From Candidatus Woesearchaeota archaeon (GTDB lineage Archaea; Nanobdellota; Nanobdellia; Woesearchaeales; GW2011-AR9), in the NCBI GenBank assembly GCA_018664115.1, contig JABJOX010000046.1:1-33031 (forward strand): a DNA stretch of 33,031 nt. The letters are read 5' to 3'. The notes under the pieces are model-generated. The model was not told the origin of the DNA. It worked only from the letters and a program-made list of their open reading frames with translations, and searched no databases. The position numbers were made by a program, and so were the translations under genes. This document shows, in pieces, positions 7,868-15,966 of the stretch (the stretch's first letter is position 1; the number at the start of each line of letters is the position of its first letter).

Positions 7868-8677
7868 CTAGAATTTGCCGCGTTCTACCAGCTTCTTCAT
7901 TCTTCTCACGAAAGCTTCTGCTTCATGATAATACTTCTCGTATTCTGGGCCAGAAATTTGTTTAATTTCCCGATGAGTGATCATCTTACTTAATTTATAG
8001 AATCTGTTCATACTTTCAACATATTTCTTTTCTAATAATTTATGTTTAACATAAACTTTATCTAAAATTTCGGCAACGTGTTCAGGAGTAGGAGGAACTT
8101 CATTTTTACGCATCAAAGCAGCATGGGCAGAATCAATTACAGCCCAATACAAATCTAACGTTGCTTGTAATAAATGCCATCTACTATTTAATAAAGTTCT
8201 TGGAGCCCGGCCAAAGTATCGCCAAACAGATTCTTCACTAGGACGAATACGGCCTTGTTGCAATAATTTTTGTAAAGGTTCAAAGAAACCAGTATCCATT
8301 ATTCCTACGCCATCTCTTAAAATGTTCACCGCTACAGGGTCGCCAGCTTTAACATATTCCCAAAATGAAGTATAAGTCATTGAAGTTACGTGTAATTTTC
8401 CAGAAGTGTTAGCAATAATTTTTTCAATGATGATTCGATAACTTTCAACTAAAGCATCGTTAATTTGAAAAGAGATGTCATTACTAACCACTAAAACATC
8501 AATATCACTCTCTTGAGTGGTTTGTCTACGAGCAGAACTACCAAACATTACTATGCCCATAATGAAATCTCCCAGCTCATTCTTTAACTGTTGAGAAAAT
8601 TTTTGTACTATTTTAAAGTCTTCAGTAGGATATTTGTGAATATTTTCATTTTCCTTTTTCATAATTTTAAATTCCAT
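7868..8677 (-). CDS. Minimal nucleotidyltransferase fused to a HEPN-like helical domain
   Basis: The N-terminal half has the polymerase-beta-type nucleotidyltransferase signature: GSSARR (46-51) followed by DIDVLVV (58-64), i.e. G-S-x10-D-x-D. The C-terminal half (about 150-269) is helical. Its segment VIDSAHAALMRKNEVPPTPE (180-199) resembles HEPN domains, which are often paired with such nucleotidyltransferases as toxin-antitoxin or housekeeping modules; here both would be on one chain. I do not see the R-x4-6-H RNase motif of toxic HEPN proteins, so RNase activity is doubtful. A third acidic catalytic residue after TSGKLHVTSM is also not obvious. A second start is possible at residue 6. The gene diverges from trxB. 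Confidence is high for the nucleotidyltransferase, moderate for the HEPN part. Confidence 0.75.
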   Translation of the reverse strand: MEFKIMKKENENIHKYPTEDFKIVQKFSQQLKNELGDFIMGIVMFGSSARRQTTQESDIDVLVVSNDISFQINDALVESYRIIIEKIIANTSGKLHVTSMTYTSFWEYVKAGDPVAVNILRDGVGIMDTGFFEPLQKLLQQGRIRPSEESVWRYFGRAPRTLLNSRWHLLQATLDLYWAVIDSAHAALMRKNEVPPTPEHVAEILDKVYVKHKLLEKKYVESMNRFYKLSKMITHREIKQISGPEYEKYYHEAEAFVRRMKKLVERGKF

Positions 8678-8773
8678 TATTTCTTTTAAATAGCTTAGAC
8701 TTTATTAAGCTTTTTTAACTATTCCAGAGTAGGTAGTGCGTTAATTGCAACTTATACACCATAATTCAGCAAC

Positions 8774-8782
8774 ATTTTTAAA
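8774..8782 (+). promoter_or_regulatory. trxB TATA box in divergent promoter region
   Basis: ATTTTTAAA lies about 28 nt upstream of the trxB ATG, so the transcript would be leaderless, in keeping with the lack of a Shine-Dalgarno. The 128-nt region between the divergent genes also holds AGCTTA (8692-8697) and its reverse complement TAAGCT (8706-8711), overlapping the likely promoter of the minus-strand nucleotidyltransferase gene. Confidence 0.5.
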
Positions 8783-8805
8783 CCCAACTTACAACCTCTC
8801 TAATT

Positions 8806-9732
8806 ATGTATGATACAATTATAATCGGAGCTGGTCCTGCGGGATTAGCAGCGGCAATTTATTGCGGAAGAAAAAAATTAAAAACTGCCATTGTTACAAT
8901 TGATGTTGGTGGTCAAGGAAACTTAACAAGTCACATTGAAAATTATCCCGGAGCTTTACCACAATCAGGAATGGAACTGATGAATATTTTCAAAACTCAA
9001 GTAGACAAATTTGAAGCAGAGTTTATTTATGGGAAAGTGATGGAAGTAAAAAAAGTAAAAAATACTTTTGAAGTAGTTCTTGGCAATAATGAGAAATATT
9101 CTGCAAAAACAATTATTTTAACTTATGGAAAAGTTCCGCGAAGATTAGGTATTCCTGGCGAGGATGAATTTTTTGGAAGAGGAGTGAGTACTTGTGCTAC
9201 TTGTGATGGTCCATTGTATAAAGATAAAGAAGTAGCGATTGTTGGTGGCGGTAATTCGGCAGTAGAAGCGGCTTTAGACATTTCTGCTTACGCAAAAAAA
9301 GTTTATTTGATTCACAGAAGAAAAGAATTTCGAGCTGATGAGGTAACTGTTGAGAAACTAAAACAAAATAAAAAAGTTGAATTAGTTTTGGATAGTGTTC
9401 CTGCAGAAGTAAAAGGTGATAAATTTGTTAGTTCAGTAGTTATTGAAAACACAGTTACCAAAGAAAAGAAAGAATTATCAATTACAGGATTATTTTTAGA
9501 AATTGGCTATGTGGTTGATAGCAGCATGGTAAAAGATTTAGTTAAAATTAATAAATGGAATGAGGTTATTATCAATTCCGTTGGGGAAACATCTTGCCCG
9601 GGAATATTTGCTGCTGGTGATGTTACTAATACTCCATTCAAACAAGCAATCATTGCGTCTGGTGATGGGGCGAGAGTAGCTTTACAAACGTATGGATATC
9701 TAACTGGTGGAAAAGCAGTTTCTGATTGGTAA
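8806..9732 (+). CDS. trxB: Thioredoxin reductase (NADPH-type flavoprotein)
   Basis: Transfers electrons from NAD(P)H through FAD to a disulfide acceptor such as thioredoxin. The 308-residue protein has the FAD loop GAGPAG (8-13), the redox pair CATCD (130-134), a second dinucleotide loop GGGNSAVEAA (147-156), the NADPH-phosphate signature HRRKEFRA (170-177) and the C-terminal FAD motif GIFAAGDVTNTP. Length and order match bacterial and archaeal TrxB. The gene ends in TAA, whose last A begins an ATG (9732) of a tiny ORF leading into acsA. The two thiol-disulfide proteins nearby (11724 and 18707) are probable downstream users of its reducing power only if electrons can cross the membrane, which is not shown here. 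Confidence 0.93.
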   Translation: MYDTIIIGAGPAGLAAAIYCGRKKLKTAIVTIDVGGQGNLTSHIENYPGALPQSGMELMNIFKTQVDKFEAEFIYGKVMEVKKVKNTFEVVLGNNEKYSAKTIILTYGKVPRRLGIPGEDEFFGRGVSTCATCDGPLYKDKEVAIVGGGNSAVEAALDISAYAKKVYLIHRRKEFRADEVTVEKLKQNKKVELVLDSVPAEVKGDKFVSSVVIENTVTKEKKELSITGLFLEIGYVVDSSMVKDLVKINKWNEVIINSVGETSCPGIFAAGDVTNTPFKQAIIASGDGARVALQTYGYLTGGKAVSDW

Positions 9733-9773
9733 TGATTAAAGTATTGAAAAGAGGGTTGGATGATTTAAAATGA
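9732..9773 (+). other. Candidate 13-codon mini-ORF coupling trxB to acsA
   Basis: [13 protein letters not shown]: its ATG overlaps the trxB stop (TAATG) and its TGA overlaps the acsA start (ATGA). The Shine-Dalgarno-like GAGGG before acsA (9751-9755) lies inside it. It could pass ribosomes from trxB to acsA, or be a chance frame in AT-rich DNA. Confidence 0.3.
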
Positions 9774-11710
9774 AAAAAGATGTTGAAGTTTATTTAAAAG
9801 AGAAGAGAATTTTTTCTCCAAGTAAAGAATTGGTAGAAAATTCTAATGTGAAAAAGTGGATGGATAAACAAAATATTAAAGATTATGATGCTTTGTTAAA
9901 AAAATCTCAGGACATAGAATGGTTTTGGGGTGAAGTTGCTAAAGATCTGATTTCTATTGGTGATTATGAAAAAGTTTTGGATTGGAAATTACCTTATGCT
10001 AAATGGTTTACGGGTGCAAAGTATAACATTGTTCAAGATGCTTTAGACAGACATAAAGATTCAGACAAAATTGCTTACATTTTTGAAGGAGAGCCCGGAG
10101 AGGTTGAAAATACTACTTACAAACAACTTTATGGGGAAGTTTGTAAATTAGCTAATGCTTTAAAAGAATTGGGAGTGAAGAAAGGAGAGAGAGTTGGAAT
10201 TTATTTGCCAATGATTGTTCAATTGCCTGTTGCTATGTTAGCATGTGCAAAAATTGGAGCAATTCATTCTGTTGTTTTTTCTGGATTTTCTGCTAAGGCG
10301 TTTCAAGATCGAATGATTGATTGTGAAGCAAAAGTTGTTATTACTTGTGATTCATTTTATCGTAATGGAAAAACTGTACCCTTGAAAAAGCAAACAGATG
10401 AAGCTTTAGAAAAAGTTGATTGTGTTGAGAAAGTAATTGTTTATCAAAGAACTAAAGAAGAAGTTTCTTGGAATAAAAATAAAGATTTATGGTGGCATGA
10501 TTTTGTAGAGAAACAAGAGATGGAATGTGAAACAGAAAAAACTGATGCTAATGATACTTTATTTTTCCTTTATACTTCTGGCACAACAGGAAAACCGAAA
10601 GGGATTATTCATGCTCATGCTGGTTACGCTTTAGGCATTTCTTTAACTTTGAAATGGGTTTTTGATTTAAAAGAGAATGATGTTTGGTGGTGTGCAGCAG
10701 ATATTGGTTGGATTACTGGTCATTCTTACATTGTTTATGCACCATTAATTTTAGGTGTAACTTCTTTAATGTATGAAGGTGCTCCGGTTTGTCCTCAACC
10801 AGATAGGTGGTGGGAATTAATTGCAAAACATAAAGTTTCTGTACTTTATACTTCTCCAACGGCAATTAGATTATTTACTCGTTACGGAGAAGAGTATCCA
10901 CAGAAACATGACTTATCTTCATTAAGACTTCTTGGGTCTGTTGGTGAACCAATTAATCCAGAAGCATGGATGTGGTATTACAAATATATTGGAAATGAAA
11001 AATGTCAAATTATGGATACTTGGTGGCAAACAGAAACTGGATCGCATGTAATTGCGCCTTTACCAATAACTGATTTGAAACCTGGTTCTGCAACTAAACC
11101 CTTACCTGGATTTTCAGCAGCAATTTTTAATGAAAAAGGAAAAGAAGTAGAAAATGGTGGTGGTAACTTAGTTTTGCTTAAACCTTGGCCGGGAATGTTA
11201 AGAGGAATTTACAAAGAGCCAGAGAGATATCAAAAAACTTATTGGGATCAGTTTAAAAATGTTTATTCTGCAGGGGATATTGCTCGTCAAGATAAAGATG
11301 GTTATTTTTGGATTCAAGGAAGGTCAGATGATGTTTTGAGTGTGGCTGGACATAGAGTTGGTAATTCAGAAATTGAATCTGCTTTAGTAAGCCATCCTTC
11401 TGTGGCAGAAGCAGCAGTTATTGGAAAACCTCATCCGATTAAAGGTGAATCAATCACTGCTTATGTTATTGTTAAAAAAGGGATTAAACTTAATGATGCT
11501 TTGAAAGAAGAATTGAGGAATCATGTTGCGGAAGAGATTGGGAAAATAGTTAAACCTCAAGAGGTGTTATTTGTTTCAGATTTACCAAAAACAAGATCAG
11601 GAAAGATTATGAGAAGAATAATTAAAGCTAAAGCTTTAGGTGAAGAAGTGGGTGACTTATCTACTTTAGCTAATCCAGAAGCAGTAGAAGAAATTGGAAA
11701 TGCGAAATAA
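9770..11710 (+). CDS. acsA: Acetyl-CoA synthetase (AMP-forming)
   Basis: Activates acetate with ATP and CoA to give acetyl-CoA, AMP and pyrophosphate. The 646-residue protein has the full AMP-forming ligase set: phosphate loop [11 protein letters not shown] (268-278), [18 protein letters not shown] in the acyl pocket, [11 protein letters not shown] (the acetate-specific Trp region), the adenine/ribose motif [22 protein letters not shown], and the catalytic Lys in [12 protein letters not shown] (K612). That Lys site is the one controlled by acetylation in bacteria. The length is typical of the Acs family rather than of shorter acyl-CoA synthetases. It probably shares a transcript with trxB upstream and the thioredoxin-like lipoprotein 13 nt downstream. 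It would let the cell make acetyl-CoA from scavenged acetate. Confidence 0.95.
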   Translation: MKKDVEVYLKEKRIFSPSKELVENSNVKKWMDKQNIKDYDALLKKSQDIEWFWGEVAKDLISIGDYEKVLDWKLPYAKWFTGAKYNIVQDALDRHKDSDKIAYIFEGEPGEVENTTYKQLYGEVCKLANALKELGVKKGERVGIYLPMIVQLPVAMLACAKIGAIHSVVFSGFSAKAFQDRMIDCEAKVVITCDSFYRNGKTVPLKKQTDEALEKVDCVEKVIVYQRTKEEVSWNKNKDLWWHDFVEKQEMECETEKTDANDTLFFLYTSGTTGKPKGIIHAHAGYALGISLTLKWVFDLKENDVWWCAADIGWITGHSYIVYAPLILGVTSLMYEGAPVCPQPDRWWELIAKHKVSVLYTSPTAIRLFTRYGEEYPQKHDLSSLRLLGSVGEPINPEAWMWYYKYIGNEKCQIMDTWWQTETGSHVIAPLPITDLKPGSATKPLPGFSAAIFNEKGKEVENGGGNLVLLKPWPGMLRGIYKEPERYQKTYWDQFKNVYSAGDIARQDKDGYFWIQGRSDDVLSVAGHRVGNSEIESALVSHPSVAEAAVIGKPHPIKGESITAYVIVKKGIKLNDALKEELRNHVAEEIGKIVKPQEVLFVSDLPKTRSGKIMRRIIKAKALGEEVGDLSTLANPEAVEEIGNAK

Positions 11711-11723
11711 AAGGTGATGAAAA

Positions 11724-12074
11724 ATGAAAATGATAAAATCTTTATTGTTGATATCGATGTTTGTAGGTGCTATTATTTTAAGTGGTTGTGGTGAAAAAAC
11801 AAATGGGTCATTAGATCAATTTGCAATTTGTTTATCTGAAAATGGGGCTGAGATGTATGGTGCTTATTGGTGTGGACATTGTAAAGACCAAAAAGAAATG
11901 TTTGGCAGTTCTTTTGAAAAAGTAAATTATATTGAATGTACGGTTGATCAAGATAAATGTGAAGCAGCAGGAATTAAAGGTTATCCTACTTGGAAATTTG
12001 CTGATGGTAGTCTTTTACCAGGAGCACAACAATTTTCTACGTTAGCACAAAAAACTGGTTGTCCATTACCTTAG
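11724..12074 (+). CDS. Thioredoxin-like lipoprotein (CGHC active site)
   Basis: The 116-residue protein has a signal peptide ending in a lipobox (ILSGC, Cys at 22) and then one short thioredoxin-fold domain with YWCGHCKDQ (active-site Cys 50 and 53) and the cis-proline region GYPTW (P88). This compact form resembles the thioredoxin-like domain found next to or fused with VKOR disulfide-forming enzymes. It probably faces outside the membrane, forming or rearranging disulfides in surface proteins. The start is set by AAGGTGATG just upstream; the gene begins 13 nt after acsA, so it is likely cotranscribed. Whether a lipid is really attached at Cys22 in this archaeon is an inference. Confidence 0.85.
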   Translation: MKMIKSLLLISMFVGAIILSGCGEKTNGSLDQFAICLSENGAEMYGAYWCGHCKDQKEMFGSSFEKVNYIECTVDQDKCEAAGIKGYPTWKFADGSLLPGAQQFSTLAQKTGCPLP

Positions 12075-12166
12075 GTATATTTAGAACCAATATATTTATA
12101 AAGTTCATTTTATTTTTTATTATTATAAATAAAGTATAAATTAATAGTAATGCTTTATTTATCACT

Positions 12167-12209
12167 TAAAATTTTGTTAAGTCCATGATTTTAGAATAAC
12201 AAAATTTTA
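12167..12209. promoter_or_regulatory. 13-bp perfect inverted repeat upstream of the COG1361 gene
   Basis: TAAAATTTTGTTA (12167-12179) and its exact reverse complement (12197-12209) flank a 17-nt loop, ending 21 nt before the ATG at 12231. It could be an operator for a dimeric regulator or an mRNA leader hairpin near the Shine-Dalgarno AGGTG. The rest of the 156-nt gap is very AT-rich, with TATA-like TTATAAAG near 12098; the active promoter could not be fixed. Confidence 0.5.
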
Positions 12210-12230
12210 TTGTTATAAAAAGGTGTAAAG

Positions 12231-13532
12231 ATGAAAAAGTTACAATCATTATTATCATTGTTTATTGTTTTGTTATTAATGCCTCTAGCTTATGCTGGTG
12301 CAAATGAACTTGTTATTGGGAATTCTGCGCAATTAAAAGTGACTTTACAATCTCAAACTCCTGATCCAGTAGAACCTGGACAGATTGTTACAGTTAAATT
12401 TAAAATTGAAAATGAGGGTAAAGAAACTAATGACGATGCGATTGTTAAAATAGTTCCAAAATTTCCTTTTTCAGTTTATGGTGGTAGTGGGGAGAAAAAT
12501 ATTGGTAAATTAAGAGCAAGTTCTACAGGAGCAGATGCAATTGTTGTTGAATTTAAATTAAAAGTAGCTGATAATGCAGTTGAAGAAGAAACTGAGTTGG
12601 AATTACAGGTTCAAATTGGAACTTCTATTTTTAATTTTGATGAAGATGATTTTACTATAGATATTGAAACTCAGGATGCGATATTAGATATTACTTCAAT
12701 TACTTCTGAACCAAAACAAATTGCTCCAGGAGAAGCTGGAGAAGTTACAATCATGGTTAAGAATTTAGCAGATTCATTATTAAAAGATATTAAATTTAAA
12801 TTAGATTATGATGATGATGATTTGCCCTTAGCGCCGTATCAATCATCTTCAGAAAGAAGAATTTCTCAACTTCAGTCTGGTTATCAAAATTCTTTAAAGT
12901 TTAAAATGATTGCTGATCCTGAGGCCTCTCCAGGGTTATATAAAGTTTCAGTGACAATAACTTATAATGATGAGAAAGGGAACGGTTATTCTGTAAGTGA
13001 TATTTTAGCAGTTACAATTGGAGAAATCCCAAAATTAAAAGCTTACATTAAAAAGAGTGATGTTTTACAATCTAAAAAAGAGGGTAAAGTTACTTTGGAA
13101 ATTGCTAATACTGGTAGTTCAGATGTTAAGTTTTTAGAATTATTTTTATTGCCTTCAGATGATTATCAATTAGTTTCTACTACAGATTATTATTATCTTG
13201 GTGATGTTGATTCGGATGATACTGAAAGTGAAGAAATTGATGTTTATATTAATAAAAAAGTTAAAAATTTTAAACTTCCAGTAATGTTAAAATATACTGA
13301 TGCTAATAATAAGCCATTTCAACAACAATTTGATTTAGAAATGAACTTATATTCTTCTTCACAATTAAAAAAGTTTGGAGTATTAGAAACAAGTAATAGT
13401 TTATCTTATCTATTGTTTATAATTTTAATTGTGGTTGGTATTATTCTTTATCGGAATTATAAGAAAGATCCTGAAAAATTCTCTAGGAAATGGAGAAGAA
13501 GATTGTCTAAATTTAAATCAAAGAAAAAGTAA
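12231..13532 (+). CDS. COG1361-type S-layer-like surface protein
   Basis: The 433-residue protein has a signal peptide (1-22, ending AYA) and three beta-sandwich repeats of the CARDB/COG1361 kind: PVEPGQIVTVKFKIENEG (about 46-63), PKQIAPGEAGEVTIMVKN (about 162-179) and SKKEGKVTLEIANTGSSD (about 282-299). It ends in one membrane helix (about 392-408) and a very basic cytoplasmic tail. It is therefore anchored with most of its mass outside. COG1361 proteins often sit beside ABC exporter genes in archaea, as here with the FtsX/MacB-type system at 14683-18542, suggesting that it acts as the extracellular or accessory part of that system. The Shine-Dalgarno AGGTG sets the start. A 13-bp inverted repeat lies just upstream. 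Confidence 0.8.
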   Translation: MKKLQSLLSLFIVLLLMPLAYAGANELVIGNSAQLKVTLQSQTPDPVEPGQIVTVKFKIENEGKETNDDAIVKIVPKFPFSVYGGSGEKNIGKLRASSTGADAIVVEFKLKVADNAVEEETELELQVQIGTSIFNFDEDDFTIDIETQDAILDITSITSEPKQIAPGEAGEVTIMVKNLADSLLKDIKFKLDYDDDDLPLAPYQSSSERRISQLQSGYQNSLKFKMIADPEASPGLYKVSVTITYNDEKGNGYSVSDILAVTIGEIPKLKAYIKKSDVLQSKKEGKVTLEIANTGSSDVKFLELFLLPSDDYQLVSTTDYYYLGDVDSDDTESEEIDVYINKKVKNFKLPVMLKYTDANNKPFQQQFDLEMNLYSSSQLKKFGVLETSNSLSYLLFIILIVVGIILYRNYKKDPEKFSRKWRRRLSKFKSKKK

Positions 13533-13559
13533 GTAGAGGACAATAATATTAAAAAACAG

Positions 13560-14564
13560 TTAATCATTTAATTCTTTTACAGTTTTGGCCCAGTTTTTAA
13601 TTGTTGCATTATAATCAAAATAACCCAGATTACTTCTTAAAGAAACAACGGGCGTTTGTTTGTTTTTTAATTCTGCTTTTTCGTATAATTTAATAAATTG
13701 ATATGGTTTTAATGATAATAAATCTTCTGGGGTATAGGGATCGTTAAAAATATAAGCTATTGTGAAGAACATGTAACACCCTAAAACGTATGTAGATTCA
13801 GAAAGTAAATGTTCTATTTCTACTAATTGTTTTTTAGTTGTTTTTTCCTTTGTTAGAGATTCTAAGAAAGCATTATATCTTCTTGTCAGTTCAATGGCTT
13901 CACTTTTAGCGTACTGGTACTCTAATTTATGCTGATTTGTTGAAAAATATAGTTGTTTTCCTTCCATTTTGCCAAAAAATTCTGCTGCGCCTTCTGATAA
14001 AAGAAGAAAGATAAATTTTTGAGACATAACTCTTAATGATAAAAATGCGTGTTTAGTAAATTCGTTTCTTTTCACATTAAGAGTAAGTTTCTTTTTCTTT
14101 TTAATTAAAGAGAGGATTGTGTTTACATTTGTTGATATTCTTCTACGACTTATTTTGTAATTTTTATCTTGAATTATATGGGTTAATTCGTGAGTTGCTG
14201 TACTAGACAATTCTCTATAAAAACTACTTGCACTTATTGTTTTATATGAACGGAGAATTTTTTCAATTAAAAACGTAATGTTTAAATGGATAATTGCTTT
14301 ATTTGAAGCAATTTCTGAAAGAGTAACCCAACCCATAGTATCTCTTGATGGTGAATCATCCTGGGAAGTTTTCTCATTTTCTAATATAAAAGTTAGTTTT
14401 GGAAAACGTTTAGCTAAAGCAGTTTTCATACAAAATATTTGGATTCCTTTATTGACAGAATCAAGTGTTTCTTTATTTATTCTGGAATGATTAATGATGA
14501 TAACTGTTCTTTTATCAATTTTAAATTTTTTTGATTTAAAGAAATTTTTAATCCAATTTAGCAT
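13560..14564 (-). CDS. Putative zinc metalloprotease (HExxH), unknown family
   Basis: The 334-residue protein has STATHELTHIIQD with an HExxH zinc site (HELTH, 125-129), followed about 60 residues later by SEGAAEFFGKM, whose Glu (191 or 195) is placed like the third ligand of a gluzincin. The N-terminus is basic with no signal peptide, and no clear membrane helix was seen, so it is probably cytoplasmic or peripheral at the membrane. The rest is Lys- and Ile-rich and matches no family I know. A TATA-like TTTATAAG about 29 nt upstream of the ATG suggests a leaderless transcript. It lies on the opposite strand between the COG1361 gene and the permeases, an odd place if unrelated. The metalloprotease call is an inference from the motif pair. 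Confidence 0.6.
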   Translation of the reverse strand: MLNWIKNFFKSKKFKIDKRTVIIINHSRINKETLDSVNKGIQIFCMKTALAKRFPKLTFILENEKTSQDDSPSRDTMGWVTLSEIASNKAIIHLNITFLIEKILRSYKTISASSFYRELSSTATHELTHIIQDKNYKISRRRISTNVNTILSLIKKKKKLTLNVKRNEFTKHAFLSLRVMSQKFIFLLLSEGAAEFFGKMEGKQLYFSTNQHKLEYQYAKSEAIELTRRYNAFLESLTKEKTTKKQLVEIEHLLSESTYVLGCYMFFTIAYIFNDPYTPEDLLSLKPYQFIKLYEKAELKNKQTPVVSLRSNLGYFDYNATIKNWAKTVKELND

Positions 14565-14640
14565 TATTATTTTGATAATGAGTTCTCTTATAAATAATTA
14601 TCTTATTTTTTAATTTTTAATATTACTTTCTTATTACCAC

Positions 14641-14660
14641 AAAGCTATTAAACTTCTTTT
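14641..14660 (+). promoter_or_regulatory. Promoter of first permease gene
   Basis: AAAGCTATTAAACTTCTTTT matches the pattern CAAAAAGC-(TATA)-CTTCTT also seen before the genes at 20402 and 22969. The TATA part is about 35 nt upstream of the ATG, giving a short leader. The rest of the 118-nt divergent gap is AT-rich and holds the minus-strand metalloprotease promoter. Confidence 0.45.
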
Positions 14661-14682
14661 CTTTATCATTCAAAAAAAGAAG

Positions 14683-15897
14683 ATGATTAAAGACTATTTT
14701 AAGTTAGCATACAAGAGTGCAAGACAAAGAAGGATGCGTTCTTGGCTGACGATGATTGGAATTTTTATTGGAATTGCGGCAGTAGTAGCTTTAGTTTCTC
14801 TTTCTCAAGGTTTACAAACGGCGATTGGTGAACAGTTTGTAAGTTTAGGTTCTGATAAAATAATTATTCAAGGGATTAGTTCTGGTTTTGGTCCTCCTGG
14901 AACGGGTGTTGAAGTTCCTTTAACTACTAGTGATTTAGAAGTAATTGAAAAAGTTAAAGGAATTGATAATGTTGTTGGTAGGTTAGTTCGTTCTGTTAAA
15001 ATGGAATTTAATGATGAAGTTAAATATGCATTTGGGGCTTCTCTTCCTGAAGACAATGAAGACATTACTTTGGCAGTTGAAGCTAATAATTATAAAATTG
15101 GACAGGGCCGATTACTCAAAAAGGGAGATAAATTTAAAGTTATGATTGGGTATAATTTTGCAGAAGATTTTTTTGATGATAGTTTAGAAATTAGGGACAA
15201 TATTCTAATTGAAGATGTTGATTTTAAGGTTGTTGGAATTTTAAAGAAATCAGGGAATCCTCAACAAGATGAAACTGTAGTTATTCCTGAATCAGCAATG
15301 AGAGAAATTTTAGGAATTGAAGAAATTTATGATATTATGCCTGCAAAAGTTAATGATGGTGAAAATCTTGGGCTTGTTACAGAAAGAGCAAAAAAAGAGT
15401 TAAGAAAGCATCGTAATGTTGAGGAAGGTAAAGAAGATTTTACTATTCAAACTCCTGAAAGTCTTTTAGCAACTCTTAATACCATCTTATTGATTGTACA
15501 AGGAGTTTTAGTTGGCATTGCGGCAATCTCTTTACTAGTAGGGGGAATTGGGATTATGAACACGATGTATACTGCCGTATTGGAGAGAACAAAAGAAATT
15601 GGAGTGATGAAAGCAATCGGAGCAAGAAATTGGGAAATCATGTCAATCTTTATTATTGAATCGGGAATGTTAGGATTAGTTGGGGGTTTAATTGGAGTTA
15701 GTTTAGGGTTTGGAATTAGTAAATCTGTAGAATTAATTGCTTTTCAAATTTATGGAAGTTTTTTAATCAAAGCAGATTTTAATTTAGGATTGTTAATAGG
15801 GATGTTAATGTTTGGTTTTATTATCGGTTCTTTATCTGGGGCTTTTCCAGCAAAACAAGCAGCAGCGTTGAAACCGGTGGATGCCCTGAGAAAATGA
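14683..15897 (+). CDS. FtsX/MacB-type ABC transporter permease (copy 1)
   Basis: The 404-residue protein has a basic N-terminus, a first membrane helix (about 21-41, MIGIFIGIAAVVALVSL), a large extracellular MacB periplasmic-core-like domain (about 45-265) and three C-terminal helices (about 267-291, 320-345 and 360-387). The hallmark GGIGIMNTMYTAVLERTKEI followed by MKAIGARN is present. Such permeases pair with LolD/MacB-type ATPases and work by mechanotransmission or by exporting lipids, peptides or lipoproteins, rather than by import. It is a close paralog of the permease at 16555; with the ATPase at 17838 they could form a heterodimeric transporter. The C-terminal codons form half of a 9-bp hairpin. 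Confidence 0.88.
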   Translation: MIKDYFKLAYKSARQRRMRSWLTMIGIFIGIAAVVALVSLSQGLQTAIGEQFVSLGSDKIIIQGISSGFGPPGTGVEVPLTTSDLEVIEKVKGIDNVVGRLVRSVKMEFNDEVKYAFGASLPEDNEDITLAVEANNYKIGQGRLLKKGDKFKVMIGYNFAEDFFDDSLEIRDNILIEDVDFKVVGILKKSGNPQQDETVVIPESAMREILGIEEIYDIMPAKVNDGENLGLVTERAKKELRKHRNVEEGKEDFTIQTPESLLATLNTILLIVQGVLVGIAAISLLVGGIGIMNTMYTAVLERTKEIGVMKAIGARNWEIMSIFIIESGMLGLVGGLIGVSLGFGISKSVELIAFQIYGSFLIKADFNLGLLIGMLMFGFIIGSLSGAFPAKQAAALKPVDALRK

Positions 15898-15943
15898 CTG
15901 CGTCATTTTCTGGGGTAACAAAAATTTGTTTAGGCAAATTTTT
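15890..15943. other. Two perfect 9-bp hairpins after permease 1
   Basis: GAAAATGAC/GTCATTTTC (15890-15898 and 15902-15910, 3-nt loop) includes the stop codon of the permease gene. AAAAATTTG/CAAATTTTT (15920-15928 and 15935-15943, 6-nt loop) follows 9 nt later. Back-to-back perfect stems suggest an RNA structure that slows 3' decay, ends transcription or sets the expression ratio of neighbouring genes. Confidence 0.55.
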
Positions 15944-15966
15944 CATTACATTGAGGAAATAAAAAT

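Noticed and set aside
12185-12199. Four-codon frame (MILE) in the loop of the 12167 inverted repeat
   Set aside because: Such short frames are expected by chance in AT-rich DNA and it lacks a ribosome site.
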